A DNA stretch of 63,453 nt. Origin: an uncultured Bacilli bacterium (GTDB lineage Bacteria; Bacillota_I; Bacilli_A; RF39; UBA660). The notes beneath the pieces were generated by a model. That model was not told where the DNA came from. It ran no database searches and was given only the letters and a program-made list of their open reading frames with translations. Positions 34,283 through 43,130 of this stretch are shown here, in pieces (position 1 is the first letter of the stretch; every line of letters starts with the position of its first letter). Location: positions 1-63,453 of the forward strand of contig CANRDB010000006.1 in NCBI GenBank assembly GCA_947629315.1, written 5' to 3'. Position numbers and translations under genes: made by a program.

Positions 34283-36100
34283 TCATCCTAGAACTTTATT
34301 TACCCACTTGATATATTCTTGAATAACGTCACTCGTCTTACTAGAATAGATAGTATCTTTCGCCAAAGTAATATTGTCAGTAATGATATTATCCACATTT
34401 AAGTCAATCATTTTTTGAATACTCTCTTCGGTATTAACTGTCCAAGCGTAAAGTTCTTTCCCTTCTTTATGAACCTTATTTACTAATACTTTCGTGACAC
34501 TAGATGCCTCTATACTAAAACTATCTGCTGCCTCTAATGCGGTAATATCACCATAAGCAAGACTCATGACATAAACTGTTTTGATATCTGAATCATAATC
34601 TTTCACATTCTTTAATACTTCATACACTTGAGAAGTAATCACACAGTCCCCCACAAAGTCATACTGTTTGACTAAATCCACGACTGACTTTTCAAAGTCA
34701 ACTTCTTTTCCTGTCGGTTTCAATTCGATATTGAGTTTGATGTGATTGTCTTTGGCAAAGGCAATGACCTCTTCTAAAAGAGGAATTTTTTCTCCTGCGA
34801 ATTGCGGTTGAAAGAAACTTCCAGCATCCAACTTTCTTACCTCTTCTAACGTAACTTCCCATGTATTCTTATTCACGCCAGTAGTTCTTTTTAAATTGGT
34901 ATCATGTAAAACAATGAGTCCGCCATCTTTTGTCTGTTGAACATCTAATTCAATCCAGTCTGCTCCTAACTCTTTTGCTCCTCTAAAGGCACTCATTGTA
35001 TTTTCTGGATATAAGACAGATGCTCCTCTATGCGCTGTTACCTCCATTGTCCGAACATATTCAATTTTTAAATCATAGTGACCATTGATGACATGATAAG
35101 TAAAAATTGTTCCACAAACAACCACTAAAACACAAACGACATATTGTAAGATGGTAACCTTCTTTTTGACACTTTCTTTCTCTTTGGAACTCACGCGAAC
35201 AGAAATAATCTTTTCTCCTTTTTTATTTTTGTGATAATAGTATAACGCACTGATAATGGCATAACTAATAGGAGTAGTCAAAAGCGTGACAACCAAAAAT
35301 GATAAAGCAATTAACATCCAAATAATCGTAATGGATAAATCACTCATTAGATTTCTTCCACCAAACCATTTGTACAACACACTAATTATGAAAATACCAA
35401 TCATCACAAATATAAAATAGAGAAGCGTAGTAGCGATTTGGATACCAATAATGCTAAGAAAATCTTTTCCTCTATTGTTCTTACTTAATTCTCTACTCTT
35501 TTTTCTCGCTTCTTGAAAACTACAATTTTCAAGAACAAAATAGTGAAGTACATATAACCAACGAAATAACATGCTGGCTAAAAAGAGAAGCAAGAGAAGG
35601 TATAAAAGCGATAGAACATGATTTTGTTTAATATAGTCTAAAATAAATTCAGGAATGGAAATGGTAGAAATAAAACTAGAGGAAATTCCTATATTCAAAA
35701 AAGGGATGAGAAATAATACTAAAAATGGTAACAGGATATTTTTTTTCTGAAATAATCGTCTCGCACGTTGAATCGAAAGACCAAGCGCTTCTTTGATGGT
35801 AATCTTCTTTTTTTGATAGGAACAATCCAGTATGATAATAATCGTACTAATATCGATTAAAGCATAGAATGTCAAAAGAATTATTAAGAAGAAAAGACAT
35901 ACTAAGGTAAGAGGATTCATCAAAAAAGAAAAGACATTTTCAAATGTTAAATAAGAGTGCCCACTTACTTTCGTAATAAACTGAAAAATAGCCAGAAAAA
36001 AAGGCACAAAAATAATAGTGGAAGAAACTTTATAAATCGTTTCAAATCCTAACAAAGTCTTAAAATTATATCCTAACATCGTCTGAAGTTTTTTTCTCAT
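34283..36100 (-). CDS. Membrane-anchored glycerophosphodiester phosphodiesterase
   Basis: 605 residues. The first 350 form a multi-span membrane domain (about 7 spans), of the type found fused to GDPD enzymes in Bacillota. The C-terminal 240 are a GDPD domain with HRGASVLYPENT, GADWIELDVQ and VLHDTNLKRTTG, including the catalytic His/Glu/Asp set. It would act outside the cell on glycerophosphodiesters or glycerol-phosphate polymers such as lipoteichoic acid, releasing glycerol-3-phosphate. A role in teichoic acid turnover fits with the Dlt-like cassette in the window, but this is inference. Confidence 0.88.
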   Translation of the reverse strand: MRKKLQTMLGYNFKTLLGFETIYKVSSTIIFVPFFLAIFQFITKVSGHSYLTFENVFSFLMNPLTLVCLFFLIILLTFYALIDISTIIIILDCSYQKKKITIKEALGLSIQRARRLFQKKNILLPFLVLFLIPFLNIGISSSFISTISIPEFILDYIKQNHVLSLLYLLLLLFLASMLFRWLYVLHYFVLENCSFQEARKKSRELSKNNRGKDFLSIIGIQIATTLLYFIFVMIGIFIISVLYKWFGGRNLMSDLSITIIWMLIALSFLVVTLLTTPISYAIISALYYYHKNKKGEKIISVRVSSKEKESVKKKVTILQYVVCVLVVVCGTIFTYHVINGHYDLKIEYVRTMEVTAHRGASVLYPENTMSAFRGAKELGADWIELDVQQTKDGGLIVLHDTNLKRTTGVNKNTWEVTLEEVRKLDAGSFFQPQFAGEKIPLLEEVIAFAKDNHIKLNIELKPTGKEVDFEKSVVDLVKQYDFVGDCVITSQVYEVLKNVKDYDSDIKTVYVMSLAYGDITALEAADSFSIEASSVTKVLVNKVHKEGKELYAWTVNTEESIQKMIDLNVDNIITDNITLAKDTIYSSKTSDVIQEYIKWVNKVLG

Positions 36101-36160
36101 CTACTACTCCCCACTTCTATAGTCTATTATATCATGCTTTTAAAAAAAAAGAATGACGAA

Positions 36161-36862
36161 TCACTGCGCAAATTCATTGATTTCATCATTCGTAATATCC
36201 CCATTTCCCGAAACAGGAATGACATCCCCTAAATATTTGGGTTTCGGTTTGATGATACTTTTTACAAAGTCTTTATTACGCGCTAAAACCTCGCGAAGTT
36301 CTCGATACATTTGTTTCGAGTAAGTTCGTTTATCAGCTGCTACTCCGTATGCCTCTAATCCCAATTGATTCGCAATATATAAGGCGCGATACAAGTGATA
36401 CCGTTGGGTGACGATAATAATTTTCTTTCCAGAAAAAATTTCTTTTGCTCGATAGATGCTGTCATAGGTAGAAAATCCTGCATGATCCATAAAGATATCT
36501 TCTGATGGAACACCCTGTTCTATCGCATATCTTTTCATCACTTTTACTTCATTATAATCTGCTCGTCCATGATCTCCTGACATAATAATTTTAGATACAA
36601 TCCCTTTTTGATAGAGTTCCACAGCTGTTTGGATGCGATCCTTTAACATAGGGCTTGGTTCATCTCCCCATATTCCAGCGCCTAAAACGACCACACAATC
36701 AGCATTTTGTATTTTATCATCGTTAGAGGAAAGAATTTGGCCTTTAGTAGAATATTTCACATAGGCATTGATTCCAAAAATGATAAGCAATCCTAGTAGC
36801 AAGATACTAACCAAAAGCCAAAGCAAGATTTTCCATTTCTTATCTAATAATTTTTTTCTCAT
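36161..36862 (-). CDS. SanA/YdcF-like membrane protein (DUF218)
   Basis: About 233 residues with a single N-terminal span (about 10-30), then the DUF218 core: ADCVVVLGAG, MLKDRIQTAVELYQKG, IMSGDHG and a final VTQRYHLYRALYIA. The start ATG at 36862 sits in the stop region of the preceding gene (a GTG at 36865 is also possible). E. coli SanA affects the envelope barrier to vancomycin; biochemical activity is not established. Confidence 0.85.
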   Translation of the reverse strand: MRKKLLDKKWKILLWLLVSILLLGLLIIFGINAYVKYSTKGQILSSNDDKIQNADCVVVLGAGIWGDEPSPMLKDRIQTAVELYQKGIVSKIIMSGDHGRADYNEVKVMKRYAIEQGVPSEDIFMDHAGFSTYDSIYRAKEIFSGKKIIIVTQRYHLYRALYIANQLGLEAYGVAADKRTYSKQMYRELREVLARNKDFVKSIIKPKPKYLGDVIPVSGNGDITNDEINEFAQ

Positions 36863-37884
36863 CACTGATTCATTTCCTTACTAAGTCGTTTTGGCATTCT
36901 TCTTGGACCTCGAATGGAAGTAACTCCATAAGTCTTTAATTTCAAAAATGGAAACTCTTCTTTCGAATATCGTTTTAAAAGTTTTAATTGCATCACTTTA
37001 GAAATCGTTAAATGATTATCTTGGTAAGAATAAGGAACATCCACTGCCAGTACTTCACACCGATAGAGAATCGCTGAATAAGGACTTCCTACATAAAGAT
37101 AGACAATATCTCCTACTTCCATATGACTCGACTGTTTCCAATTGATGGTATCCTGGTGATCAAAACAGTGAATCACATCATAATAAAGCGGATTAGCAGG
37201 AACTATCCACTCTTCTCTCTGTTCTGTAAACTGATGACTTTCCTGAATATAAGTCTTGATTTCTTCATCCGATAACGTATCATCTAAGACAATGGTAATC
37301 CATTTTTCTTTATTCATATGATAGGCTTTATAAAATCCCTTTTTTGTTAATAATGCTGGAATTTTGTCTTCTTCTAATTTCAAGTTGACAATTTCAACTT
37401 TGCCACTTCCATCCCCTATTTTTTGTCTATCGATTTCCATGATAAGGGCATACCATTTTCCATTTTTAGGATTGCGAAAAACACCATCCCGCATATCATT
37501 TTCCCATGGAAAATCTGGTTCATCATGATAATAATCTAGTATCCAAGAACTAAGACGATTCGTTTGATTCGATACAAAAAAATGATTCGTCGCACAGTTC
37601 TTTTTAATATCTATCAGTAAATTCGTATATGCTTCCCGAACGTTTGCGGCAAATTCTCCCAATTGCTGTTCTCTTCGATAATTCGTATATTCCTCTCCAA
37701 ACGATAAATCGATAACCTTCCCTGAAATTTCTCCTTGAGGAGAAACCGTAATCACGGCTTGAAAAGTACCATCCATGATTTTTTTAGAAAGAACATAATG
37801 GTCTTCTTCTTTTTGAAAACCATAAGAATTTAATGTATCGATAAGAATCGTACTACGTTTAAAAATCTCCTCTTCTATATCCAT
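36862..37884 (-). CDS. YjbR/MmcQ-like protein fused to an EVE-like domain
   Basis: Start at 37884 (AAGGTGG upstream) gives 340 residues; the longer frame begins in a basic stretch without a ribosome site. Residues about 120-230 fit MmcQ/YjbR (FPWENDMRDGVFRNPKNGKW, KGFYKAYHMNKEKWITI). Residues about 235-320 resemble an EVE/PUA-like module (WIVPANPLYYDVI, VGDIVYLYVGSPYSAILYRC). EVE domains bind modified bases in DNA or RNA and often occur in defence or modification islands; YjbR proteins have a DNA-binding-like fold. The role here is unknown. It overlaps the SanA gene's start. Confidence 0.65.
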   Translation of the reverse strand: MDIEEEIFKRSTILIDTLNSYGFQKEEDHYVLSKKIMDGTFQAVITVSPQGEISGKVIDLSFGEEYTNYRREQQLGEFAANVREAYTNLLIDIKKNCATNHFFVSNQTNRLSSWILDYYHDEPDFPWENDMRDGVFRNPKNGKWYALIMEIDRQKIGDGSGKVEIVNLKLEEDKIPALLTKKGFYKAYHMNKEKWITIVLDDTLSDEEIKTYIQESHQFTEQREEWIVPANPLYYDVIHCFDHQDTINWKQSSHMEVGDIVYLYVGSPYSAILYRCEVLAVDVPYSYQDNHLTISKVMQLKLLKRYSKEEFPFLKLKTYGVTSIRGPRRMPKRLSKEMNQ

Positions 37885-37900
37885 AATCCACCTTGTTCTA

Positions 37901-38428
37901 CTAATTCTTCGAATCCTTACCTTGGTTTTCCTGTTCCTCTTTTTGTAAATATGCCAATATTTTCTCCTGATTTTCAATCACCATATCTAATCGATCATGT
38001 AACTGTTCTAGAATTAATTCACTTTTTAAGTCCGTTCGATAATCATTTTTATTTCGAATAGTATCTTTTTTAGACTGTCTATTTTGACTCATCATAATGA
38101 TAGGTGCCTGTAATGCCGCTAAACAAGACAATAATAAATTTAGTAAAATAAACGGATAAGGGTCTACGGAATCTTTCCAGAAAAAGAGATTAAGGACAAT
38201 CCAAGCAATGAGAAAAATACAAAATAAAATGATAAATGTCCAACTACCTGCTACTTCTGAAATTTTATCCGCTACTTTATCCCCAAATGTCATTTTCGCA
38301 TCATTTTCTTTATCCACATCTACAGTAATAGGATTATTGATTAATAAATCCCACATTTCTTCTTCATCTTTCGCATCCAAGTTTTGATTTAATAACATTT
38401 TCACAATTTCCTTTTTTCTATTTTCCAT
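37901..38428 (-). CDS. DUF1003 membrane protein
   Basis: Start at 38428 (AAAGGTG upstream) gives 175 residues. DUF1003 core: FGDKVADKISEVAGSWTFII, a hairpin of two spans, and LQAPIIMMSQNRQSKKD with a charged cytoplasmic tail (NDYRTDLKSELILEQLHDRLD). DUF1003 proteins are common small membrane proteins; a few affect cell shape or magnesium/stress tolerance but none is well defined. It starts a small run with the YjbR/EVE and SanA genes. Confidence 0.85.
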   Translation of the reverse strand: MENRKKEIVKMLLNQNLDAKDEEEMWDLLINNPITVDVDKENDAKMTFGDKVADKISEVAGSWTFIILFCIFLIAWIVLNLFFWKDSVDPYPFILLNLLLSCLAALQAPIIMMSQNRQSKKDTIRNKNDYRTDLKSELILEQLHDRLDMVIENQEKILAYLQKEEQENQGKDSKN

Positions 38429-38461
38429 ACGATTCACCTTTCTATGACTATTTCTTTTTTT

Positions 38462-38500
38462 ATTATACTACAAAAAAGGAAATATGCTCGATATTTCTTT
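38462..38500 (-). terminator. Terminator fused to the DUF1003 promoter
   Basis: Minus-strand GAAATAT, loop CGAGC, ATATTTC, then TTTTTT and TAGTATAAT (TATAAT 38462-38467). Confidence 0.75.
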
Positions 38501-38503
38501 CTA

Positions 38504-38992
38504 TTATTTTTCTAAAACAATAAACTGTTTCAGCCACTTTTCAAATGCTTTGGTATTTTGATAACGGTCTAAGTCTTCATCTTTATCAGCATGAAGATAA
38601 CCGACAATTTCGCCTTCTTTAATCACAATCATAGTTGGTTCATATTTGACTGTTTGATAAAGAGAGGTTTCTTTAAAGTTTTCAAAGGGAATCTTCAACA
38701 CATCAATCTTATATTTCTTCATAACTTCCTCAAAGATTTGATTACAGGGAACTTGAAAACTGCAATAAGAACTGTTTTTGGTAAATACTAAAAAACTCTT
38801 TTTTTGAGATAACAGTTGTTCTATTTCAGATGCAGTAGAAGCGATGAATTCCCCATTGTGATAATAGATATCGTCTAAAAGAAATGGTTCTTCTAGATAT
38901 ACTTGCTCTTCTTTGGGAAGAAAAGCAAATACTCCTAATACCATCAGGATGCATAAAGGGATTATCGCTATTACTATCTTTTTATGCTTCAT
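38504..38992 (-). CDS. Membrane-anchored thioredoxin-fold protein
   Basis: 162 residues: N-terminal span (about 5-25), then a thioredoxin-like fold with FLVFTKNSSYCSFQVPC. The two cysteines are spaced by five residues rather than the usual two. A cis-proline-like position follows (KYEPTMIVIKEGEIVG). I infer an external thiol-oxidoreductase or a peroxiredoxin-like variant; the altered motif makes activity uncertain. It overlaps the rhodanese-like lipoprotein gene by 11 bp, so they are translated together. Confidence 0.75.
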   Translation of the reverse strand: MKHKKIVIAIIPLCILMVLGVFAFLPKEEQVYLEEPFLLDDIYYHNGEFIASTASEIEQLLSQKKSFLVFTKNSSYCSFQVPCNQIFEEVMKKYKIDVLKIPFENFKETSLYQTVKYEPTMIVIKEGEIVGYLHADKDEDLDRYQNTKAFEKWLKQFIVLEK

Positions 38993-39671
38993 GAGAAACC
39001 TCTGTTAGAGAATCAAAATCAATATCATGATAGTTCACTTTCCAAAAATCGTAGGAAACAGTACCATCATCGTGAACCCGTTTTACATCCACTTTATTTT
39101 TTCCATCATAATTCCAAAAACCACCTACATTATAAAGATTATTTTCATCCCATCCTAGGGCGATTAAGAGATTTTTTGTCATACCAGCATAACCGCCACC
39201 ACCACACATAATCAATATCTTTTTATCCTTGGGAAAATAGTATTCTAATATCTCTAAAGATTCTTCATAATTCGCTACATATTTGCCATCTTCTGTTTGG
39301 GTATATAATGTTTTTCCAGTGTAAGTTTCCCCCACCTCTTCTGGAAGTCCTGTCACATTTACCAAATATGGATAAGGAATCACTTCAAATCCTTTCACAA
39401 ATCCAGAAAGATAAGAATCTCCTCCAATGGCCTCATAATTTCCTGGATCTTTTAACATTCTCATATCTCGGTAAACACTATCTTCTCTTCCTAAATAATC
39501 ATCAATGGTTTCCTCATTAACGTTCTTATCAATTCCAAATTGTTCTCCTCGAATCCCCTCTGATAATTCCGGTTTTGGTAGTTCTTTTTCTGTTTGGTCT
39601 TCTCCTTTACAAGCTACTAGTAAAAAACAAAGAAAAAATACTCCTACTAATTTCCATAATCTTCTTTTCAT
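38982..39671 (-). CDS. Rhodanese-like lipoprotein
   Basis: Start at 39671 (AAAGGAG upstream) gives 229 residues. Signal peptide with lipobox (LLVAC), an N-terminal segment, then a rhodanese-like domain with the expected active-site cysteine (ILIMCGGGGYAGM) and LGWDENNLYNVGGFW. Secreted rhodaneses handle persulfides or act as sulfur carriers. It pairs with a thioredoxin-fold membrane protein in the same operon, suggesting an external thiol/sulfur redox couple. Function is inferred from family and context only. Confidence 0.8.
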   Translation of the reverse strand: MKRRLWKLVGVFFLCFLLVACKGEDQTEKELPKPELSEGIRGEQFGIDKNVNEETIDDYLGREDSVYRDMRMLKDPGNYEAIGGDSYLSGFVKGFEVIPYPYLVNVTGLPEEVGETYTGKTLYTQTEDGKYVANYEESLEILEYYFPKDKKILIMCGGGGYAGMTKNLLIALGWDENNLYNVGGFWNYDGKNKVDVKRVHDDGTVSYDFWKVNYHDIDFDSLTEVSHEA

Positions 39672-39750
39672 CTTTTTTCTCCTTTCTACATCCATATTAT
39701 CTGTTTTTTCCTTTTGATACAATAACGATGGAGTTGAAAAAACTCAACCT

Positions 39751-40470
39751 TTAGTTGAGTTCTTTATGAAAATTACAGTCTGTCTCTAAACTTAACGGTA
39801 TTTTATAAGTTACCGTTTTGTTTTCCTGATTCGTAGCCTCAATTTCTAGATAGAGACTATCTTTGGAGTATTCTTTACATTCTTGACGATAATCATCGAT
39901 ATGAAAAGATACTTGGTCTAAAAATTTTTCTAAGGTCATGGTCTCTGAAGAAGAGCAAGAATCAATTTTTTTGATGAAATCTCCATTTTTTTCATAGAGG
40001 GTACAATGAATCGAAGAATAATCTTCTAATTTTTCATTTCCACAATACGATACATCACTGATATAGATAGATGACTTTTTATCATTATAAGCCATACTAC
40101 CCGTAATAGTAAAATCATCACAACGAGAACCAATCATTTTAAATTCAAAATCATCAGAATCATCTTTCCAAGAAAGTAACCAAAATAATCCTAGTACTAA
40201 TATTAGAAGAGCAAAAACATTTCCCCAAAAGTAAAAACTTCTTTTTCTAATTTTTTTCTTACTGTATTCTCCTTCAAATAGATCATCCAAACTAACATGG
40301 AAGTCCTTGCTCATTTGTTTTAATAGGGACATATCTGGCATATTTTTTCCATTTTCCCATTTACTAACGGCTTGATACGTTACGTGATATCGATCCGCTA
40401 AATCTTTTTGTGTCATATGATTGTTCTTACGGATTTCTTTAATGAATTTACCAATACGTTCTTGATTCAT
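39751..40470 (-). CDS. XRE-family regulator with membrane span
   Basis: 239 residues: an N-terminal helix-turn-helix (MTQKDLADRYHVTYQAVSKWE, with YQAVSKWENGK as in Cro/CI-type proteins), a basic patch (KKKIRKR), one membrane span (about 83-102) and an external domain of about 135 residues with three cysteines. It is therefore a one-component membrane-bound regulator: the external part may sense a signal and pass it to the cytoplasmic DNA-binding part. It lies directly upstream of the rhodanese-like/thioredoxin-like pair, which it may control. Confidence 0.85.
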   Translation of the reverse strand: MNQERIGKFIKEIRKNNHMTQKDLADRYHVTYQAVSKWENGKNMPDMSLLKQMSKDFHVSLDDLFEGEYSKKKIRKRSFYFWGNVFALLILVLGLFWLLSWKDDSDDFEFKMIGSRCDDFTITGSMAYNDKKSSIYISDVSYCGNEKLEDYSSIHCTLYEKNGDFIKKIDSCSSSETMTLEKFLDQVSFHIDDYRQECKEYSKDSLYLEIEATNQENKTVTYKIPLSLETDCNFHKELN

Positions 40471-40499
40471 AAGTCACTTCCTAATCAGTTTCTATTGTT

Positions 40500-40505
40500 A
40501 TTATA
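40500..40505 (-). promoter_or_regulatory. -10 box of the XRE membrane regulator
   Basis: TATAAT on the minus strand in the sequence TATAGTATAAT, 30 bp before the start at 40470. Confidence 0.5.
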
Positions 40506-40513
40506 CTATAAAA

Positions 40514-41392
40514 TTATTTTTTTCGCTCCTTTATCATATCCTCTTCTTCTAACTCTCCGACTAATAAAGAAGAATGAGAATGATGCTTAGAGATATTCTC
40601 TTTTACCTTATTCTCATCATAATTTGCATAACAGTATTTGCAAAAATGTTTACAAGAGTTATAAACGCCAATGTCGACTAGTTCCACACAATGACAATTT
40701 CTAGCTTTCCAATTTGGATACGTTTTTCCTGTCAATCGATAGGCCAGTTCATGAGAGAGACATTCTCCTACTTGAAAGCCATACTCGTGCAAATTCCTCT
40801 CTTCAAAACAAGTTTGAACGGTCATACCATGTTGTTTCGCACTTTCACTAAAACTTTGCCCTATTTCTGCATAGTCTTCTTCTTGCCATTGGCGAAACTG
40901 TAAAGCATCATAATTTCTTCTTACATTTTGATAATCATCTAAGAAAGAAACAATAATTTTATTCACATATCCCTCTAAAAGAGTACATAGATTGGCGAAA
41001 GCTTTCTTGTGATAAGCAACACTATATTTTTCACTTAAAAAAATAGGATCATAACGAATCGTTAAATTGTCAATACCTACTTCTTTGGACAAAGTTTTAA
41101 TAGCCTCTAAAATTTTTCCTTTCGGAGGAACATTAGGTTCAATATCTTGTTTATAGGGAGTTAAGGTCACATGAAATAAAATAGGTTTTTGAATTTCCTT
41201 TAGATATTTTAAGATAGGAATAGGATTCTTCGTACAAAATAAAATTAAATCGACATTTTCAAAACGGATTCTACTCACTTGTTTGGGATAAAAAGGATTT
41301 CGTACATCTACATAACCTTCTCGATAACGATTCATAAACCATTCTGTATAGAAAGCAACAATATCCGTTCTCCCACTCACATTTAATATCAT
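40514..41392 (-). CDS. DUF1848 protein with cysteine cluster
   Basis: 292 residues of the DUF1848 family: the N-terminal SGRTDIVAFYTEWFMNR, TIRYDPIFL, and a C-terminal cysteine cluster (CHCVELVDIG, then CKHFCKYCYANY). The CxxxCxxC part is like a radical-SAM or iron-sulfur cluster site, and the family is thought to hold a TIM-barrel-like fold. The reaction is unknown. It starts 10 bp after the pyrophosphatase-like gene and is likely co-transcribed. Confidence 0.8.
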   Translation of the reverse strand: MILNVSGRTDIVAFYTEWFMNRYREGYVDVRNPFYPKQVSRIRFENVDLILFCTKNPIPILKYLKEIQKPILFHVTLTPYKQDIEPNVPPKGKILEAIKTLSKEVGIDNLTIRYDPIFLSEKYSVAYHKKAFANLCTLLEGYVNKIIVSFLDDYQNVRRNYDALQFRQWQEEDYAEIGQSFSESAKQHGMTVQTCFEERNLHEYGFQVGECLSHELAYRLTGKTYPNWKARNCHCVELVDIGVYNSCKHFCKYCYANYDENKVKENISKHHSHSSLLVGELEEEDMIKERKK

Positions 41393-41401
41393 AAAATACC
41401 T

Positions 41402-41737
41402 CTACCGTAGAATAACATGCTGAAAATATCGTTCTTGAAATTCCACCAAGGCTTCTATCGCATCATCACTGTACCATGTTCCCTCTGGTACGAGAACGAG
41501 TTTGTCATCATCGTCATTGGTGCGATGGATAATAGCCAAACACTTTCCCTCCCATTCTTCTAATGGTTCAAATACTCCCAATATATAACAGTCTAGTTCT
41601 TCGCCATCTCCACTGATTGTACCTGGAACATATCCATAATTTACAGGATAAAGAAATCCATGTTTAGGATGTTTAGAACCCATCGGTCTATCAATCTTGA
41701 CTTTTAGAACTTGATTTAAATACGTTTGATGATTCAT
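41402..41737 (-). CDS. Short inorganic pyrophosphatase-like protein
   Basis: 111 residues, shorter than the usual 165-175 of family I pyrophosphatases. It keeps GFLYPVNYGYVPGT, the metal loop as SGDGEELD (one Asp changed to Glu) and the downstream NDDDDKL. The short length lacks part of the C-terminal helix region. It may be a small pyrophosphatase or a relative with another phosphate substrate. GAGGAGGTG precedes its ATG. Confidence 0.7.
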   Translation of the reverse strand: MNHQTYLNQVLKVKIDRPMGSKHPKHGFLYPVNYGYVPGTISGDGEELDCYILGVFEPLEEWEGKCLAIIHRTNDDDDKLVLVPEGTWYSDDAIEALVEFQERYFQHVILR

Positions 41738-41794
41738 ACACTCACCTCCTCTTCATTATATAATAAAAATCAAAATATTTTAAGAGAATTTCAT

Positions 41795-41802
41795 GATATA
41801 AT
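41795..41802 (+). promoter_or_regulatory. Extended -10 of acpS
   Basis: TGATATAAT, an extended -10, about 16 bp before the ATG at 41818, leaving a short leader. Confidence 0.55.
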
Positions 41803-41817
41803 GAATGTGGTGATTAT

Positions 41818-42174
41818 ATGATTTCTCATGGCATTGATTTGGTAGAAATTAGTCGATTTCAAAAACTGATTCACGATGAACATTTTCTCCATAAATATTT
41901 TACCGAAAAAGAACAAGCATATATCGAAAGTAGAGGAAACAATCTTGCTACCATAGCAGGGATTTATGCTAGCAAAGAAGCATTCTTAAAAGCGATTCGA
42001 AAAAGAATGAATGTCTATCCTATTTTAGATATTGAAGTTTTACATGATGAAGAGAATGCTCCCTATATCGTTTTACATCATCAAATAAAAAAGGATATTT
42101 CCTTTCAAGAAATATCCCTATCCATCTCTCATGATGGAGAATACGCAATCGCTTCTATTGTTATTCTATTCTAG
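41818..42174 (+). CDS. acpS: Holo-(acyl-carrier-protein) synthase
   Basis: 118 residues with GIDLVEI (Asp7), FTEKE and IAGIYASKEAFLKA (Glu54), the metal and CoA site of AcpS. It transfers 4'-phosphopantetheine from CoA to a Ser of carrier proteins. It is convergent with, and overlaps by 9 bp, the last gene of the Dlt-like cassette, which contains a carrier protein needing this modification. It probably serves the fatty-acid carrier as well. Confidence 0.93.
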   Translation: MISHGIDLVEISRFQKLIHDEHFLHKYFTEKEQAYIESRGNNLATIAGIYASKEAFLKAIRKRMNVYPILDIEVLHDEENAPYIVLHHQIKKDISFQEISLSISHDGEYAIASIVILF

Positions 42175-43122
42175 ATTTTCTTCATAGACCGCATAGGCAT
42201 GGTGCCAAGAAGCATAGGCTTCATCTTCACGATGATCGACGGCTAAATGATGTTCTTGTAGATATGTTCCAATAAAATGGGACATTTTTTTAGCGCCTAA
42301 ATAGTTTAGATGGTCTCCCTCATCTCGCGATTCTTTCTTCCAATTAATATTGAGTGCATTATCGATATTCAAATCAATATATTCAATACCATATGATTCG
42401 GTTAATGCTACAATTCCATTATGTTTTTTATAATTCCATACCACCATACTAGGCGTACTGATAACTACCAAACGTACCTGATTCTTTTTACATAACTCGA
42501 CAATCTTATCAAAATAGATTTTATTCTCTTCAGGAATAGAAGCTTTCTTCGTTGTATATTTCATGTAGTTCTTCAATTTACCAGATTTTGTATTGTTCAC
42601 ATAACGATATCCTTTATATACATTAACCTTACTGAAGTTCGCGTTATGATGTTCCAAAGAAGAAATCAATTTTTTCCAATTATTGTGATAATTGGAAAAA
42701 GGAACATACCGTTTTATAAGTTGTTGATAATCATAATACCATGGTTTATTTTTCGCATCCCGATAGATAACATTAGCCTCTAAAAAGACAACCTTAGGTT
42801 TTTGATTTTTAAAAGCCATTTCTATTTGTCGATAGGATTCTCGAATCAATTGCCCCTGTGTCGCACAATCGAAAACGGTAAAACCAAACTCTTTCCAAAT
42901 CTCCATGGGAGAGATACCAGAATAGATTAAACTATCCCCCACCGCAATCGCATCAATCGTATTTTCTTTCTCACTTAATATTTCATAATTACTAGCGTTC
43001 ACAAAGCCATATTTTCGCACACTATCGATAGGCATTAAGAACAGAGTCACAACAATCATTAAGACAAGTAAAATGGTCATAAATAGAATACTTTTCAGTA
43101 AATTTCTCATCATTTGTTTCAT
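42166..43122 (-). CDS. SGNH-hydrolase-like membrane protein of the Dlt-like cassette
   Basis: 318 residues: one N-terminal span (about 10-32), then an SGNH-type domain with nucleophile motif AVGDSLIYSG, NVIYRD and the late catalytic pair in DEGDHLNYLGA. It takes the place of DltD but does not look like a typical DltD; it is closer to the AlgX/DltD-like SGNH proteins found beside MBOAT transferases. It should be an external acyltransferase or thioesterase that finishes transfer to the surface polymer. It ends at acpS. Confidence 0.75.
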   Translation of the reverse strand: MKQMMRNLLKSILFMTILLVLMIVVTLFLMPIDSVRKYGFVNASNYEILSEKENTIDAIAVGDSLIYSGISPMEIWKEFGFTVFDCATQGQLIRESYRQIEMAFKNQKPKVVFLEANVIYRDAKNKPWYYDYQQLIKRYVPFSNYHNNWKKLISSLEHHNANFSKVNVYKGYRYVNNTKSGKLKNYMKYTTKKASIPEENKIYFDKIVELCKKNQVRLVVISTPSMVVWNYKKHNGIVALTESYGIEYIDLNIDNALNINWKKESRDEGDHLNYLGAKKMSHFIGTYLQEHHLAVDHREDEAYASWHHAYAVYEENLE

Positions 43123-43130
43123 TCTATCAC

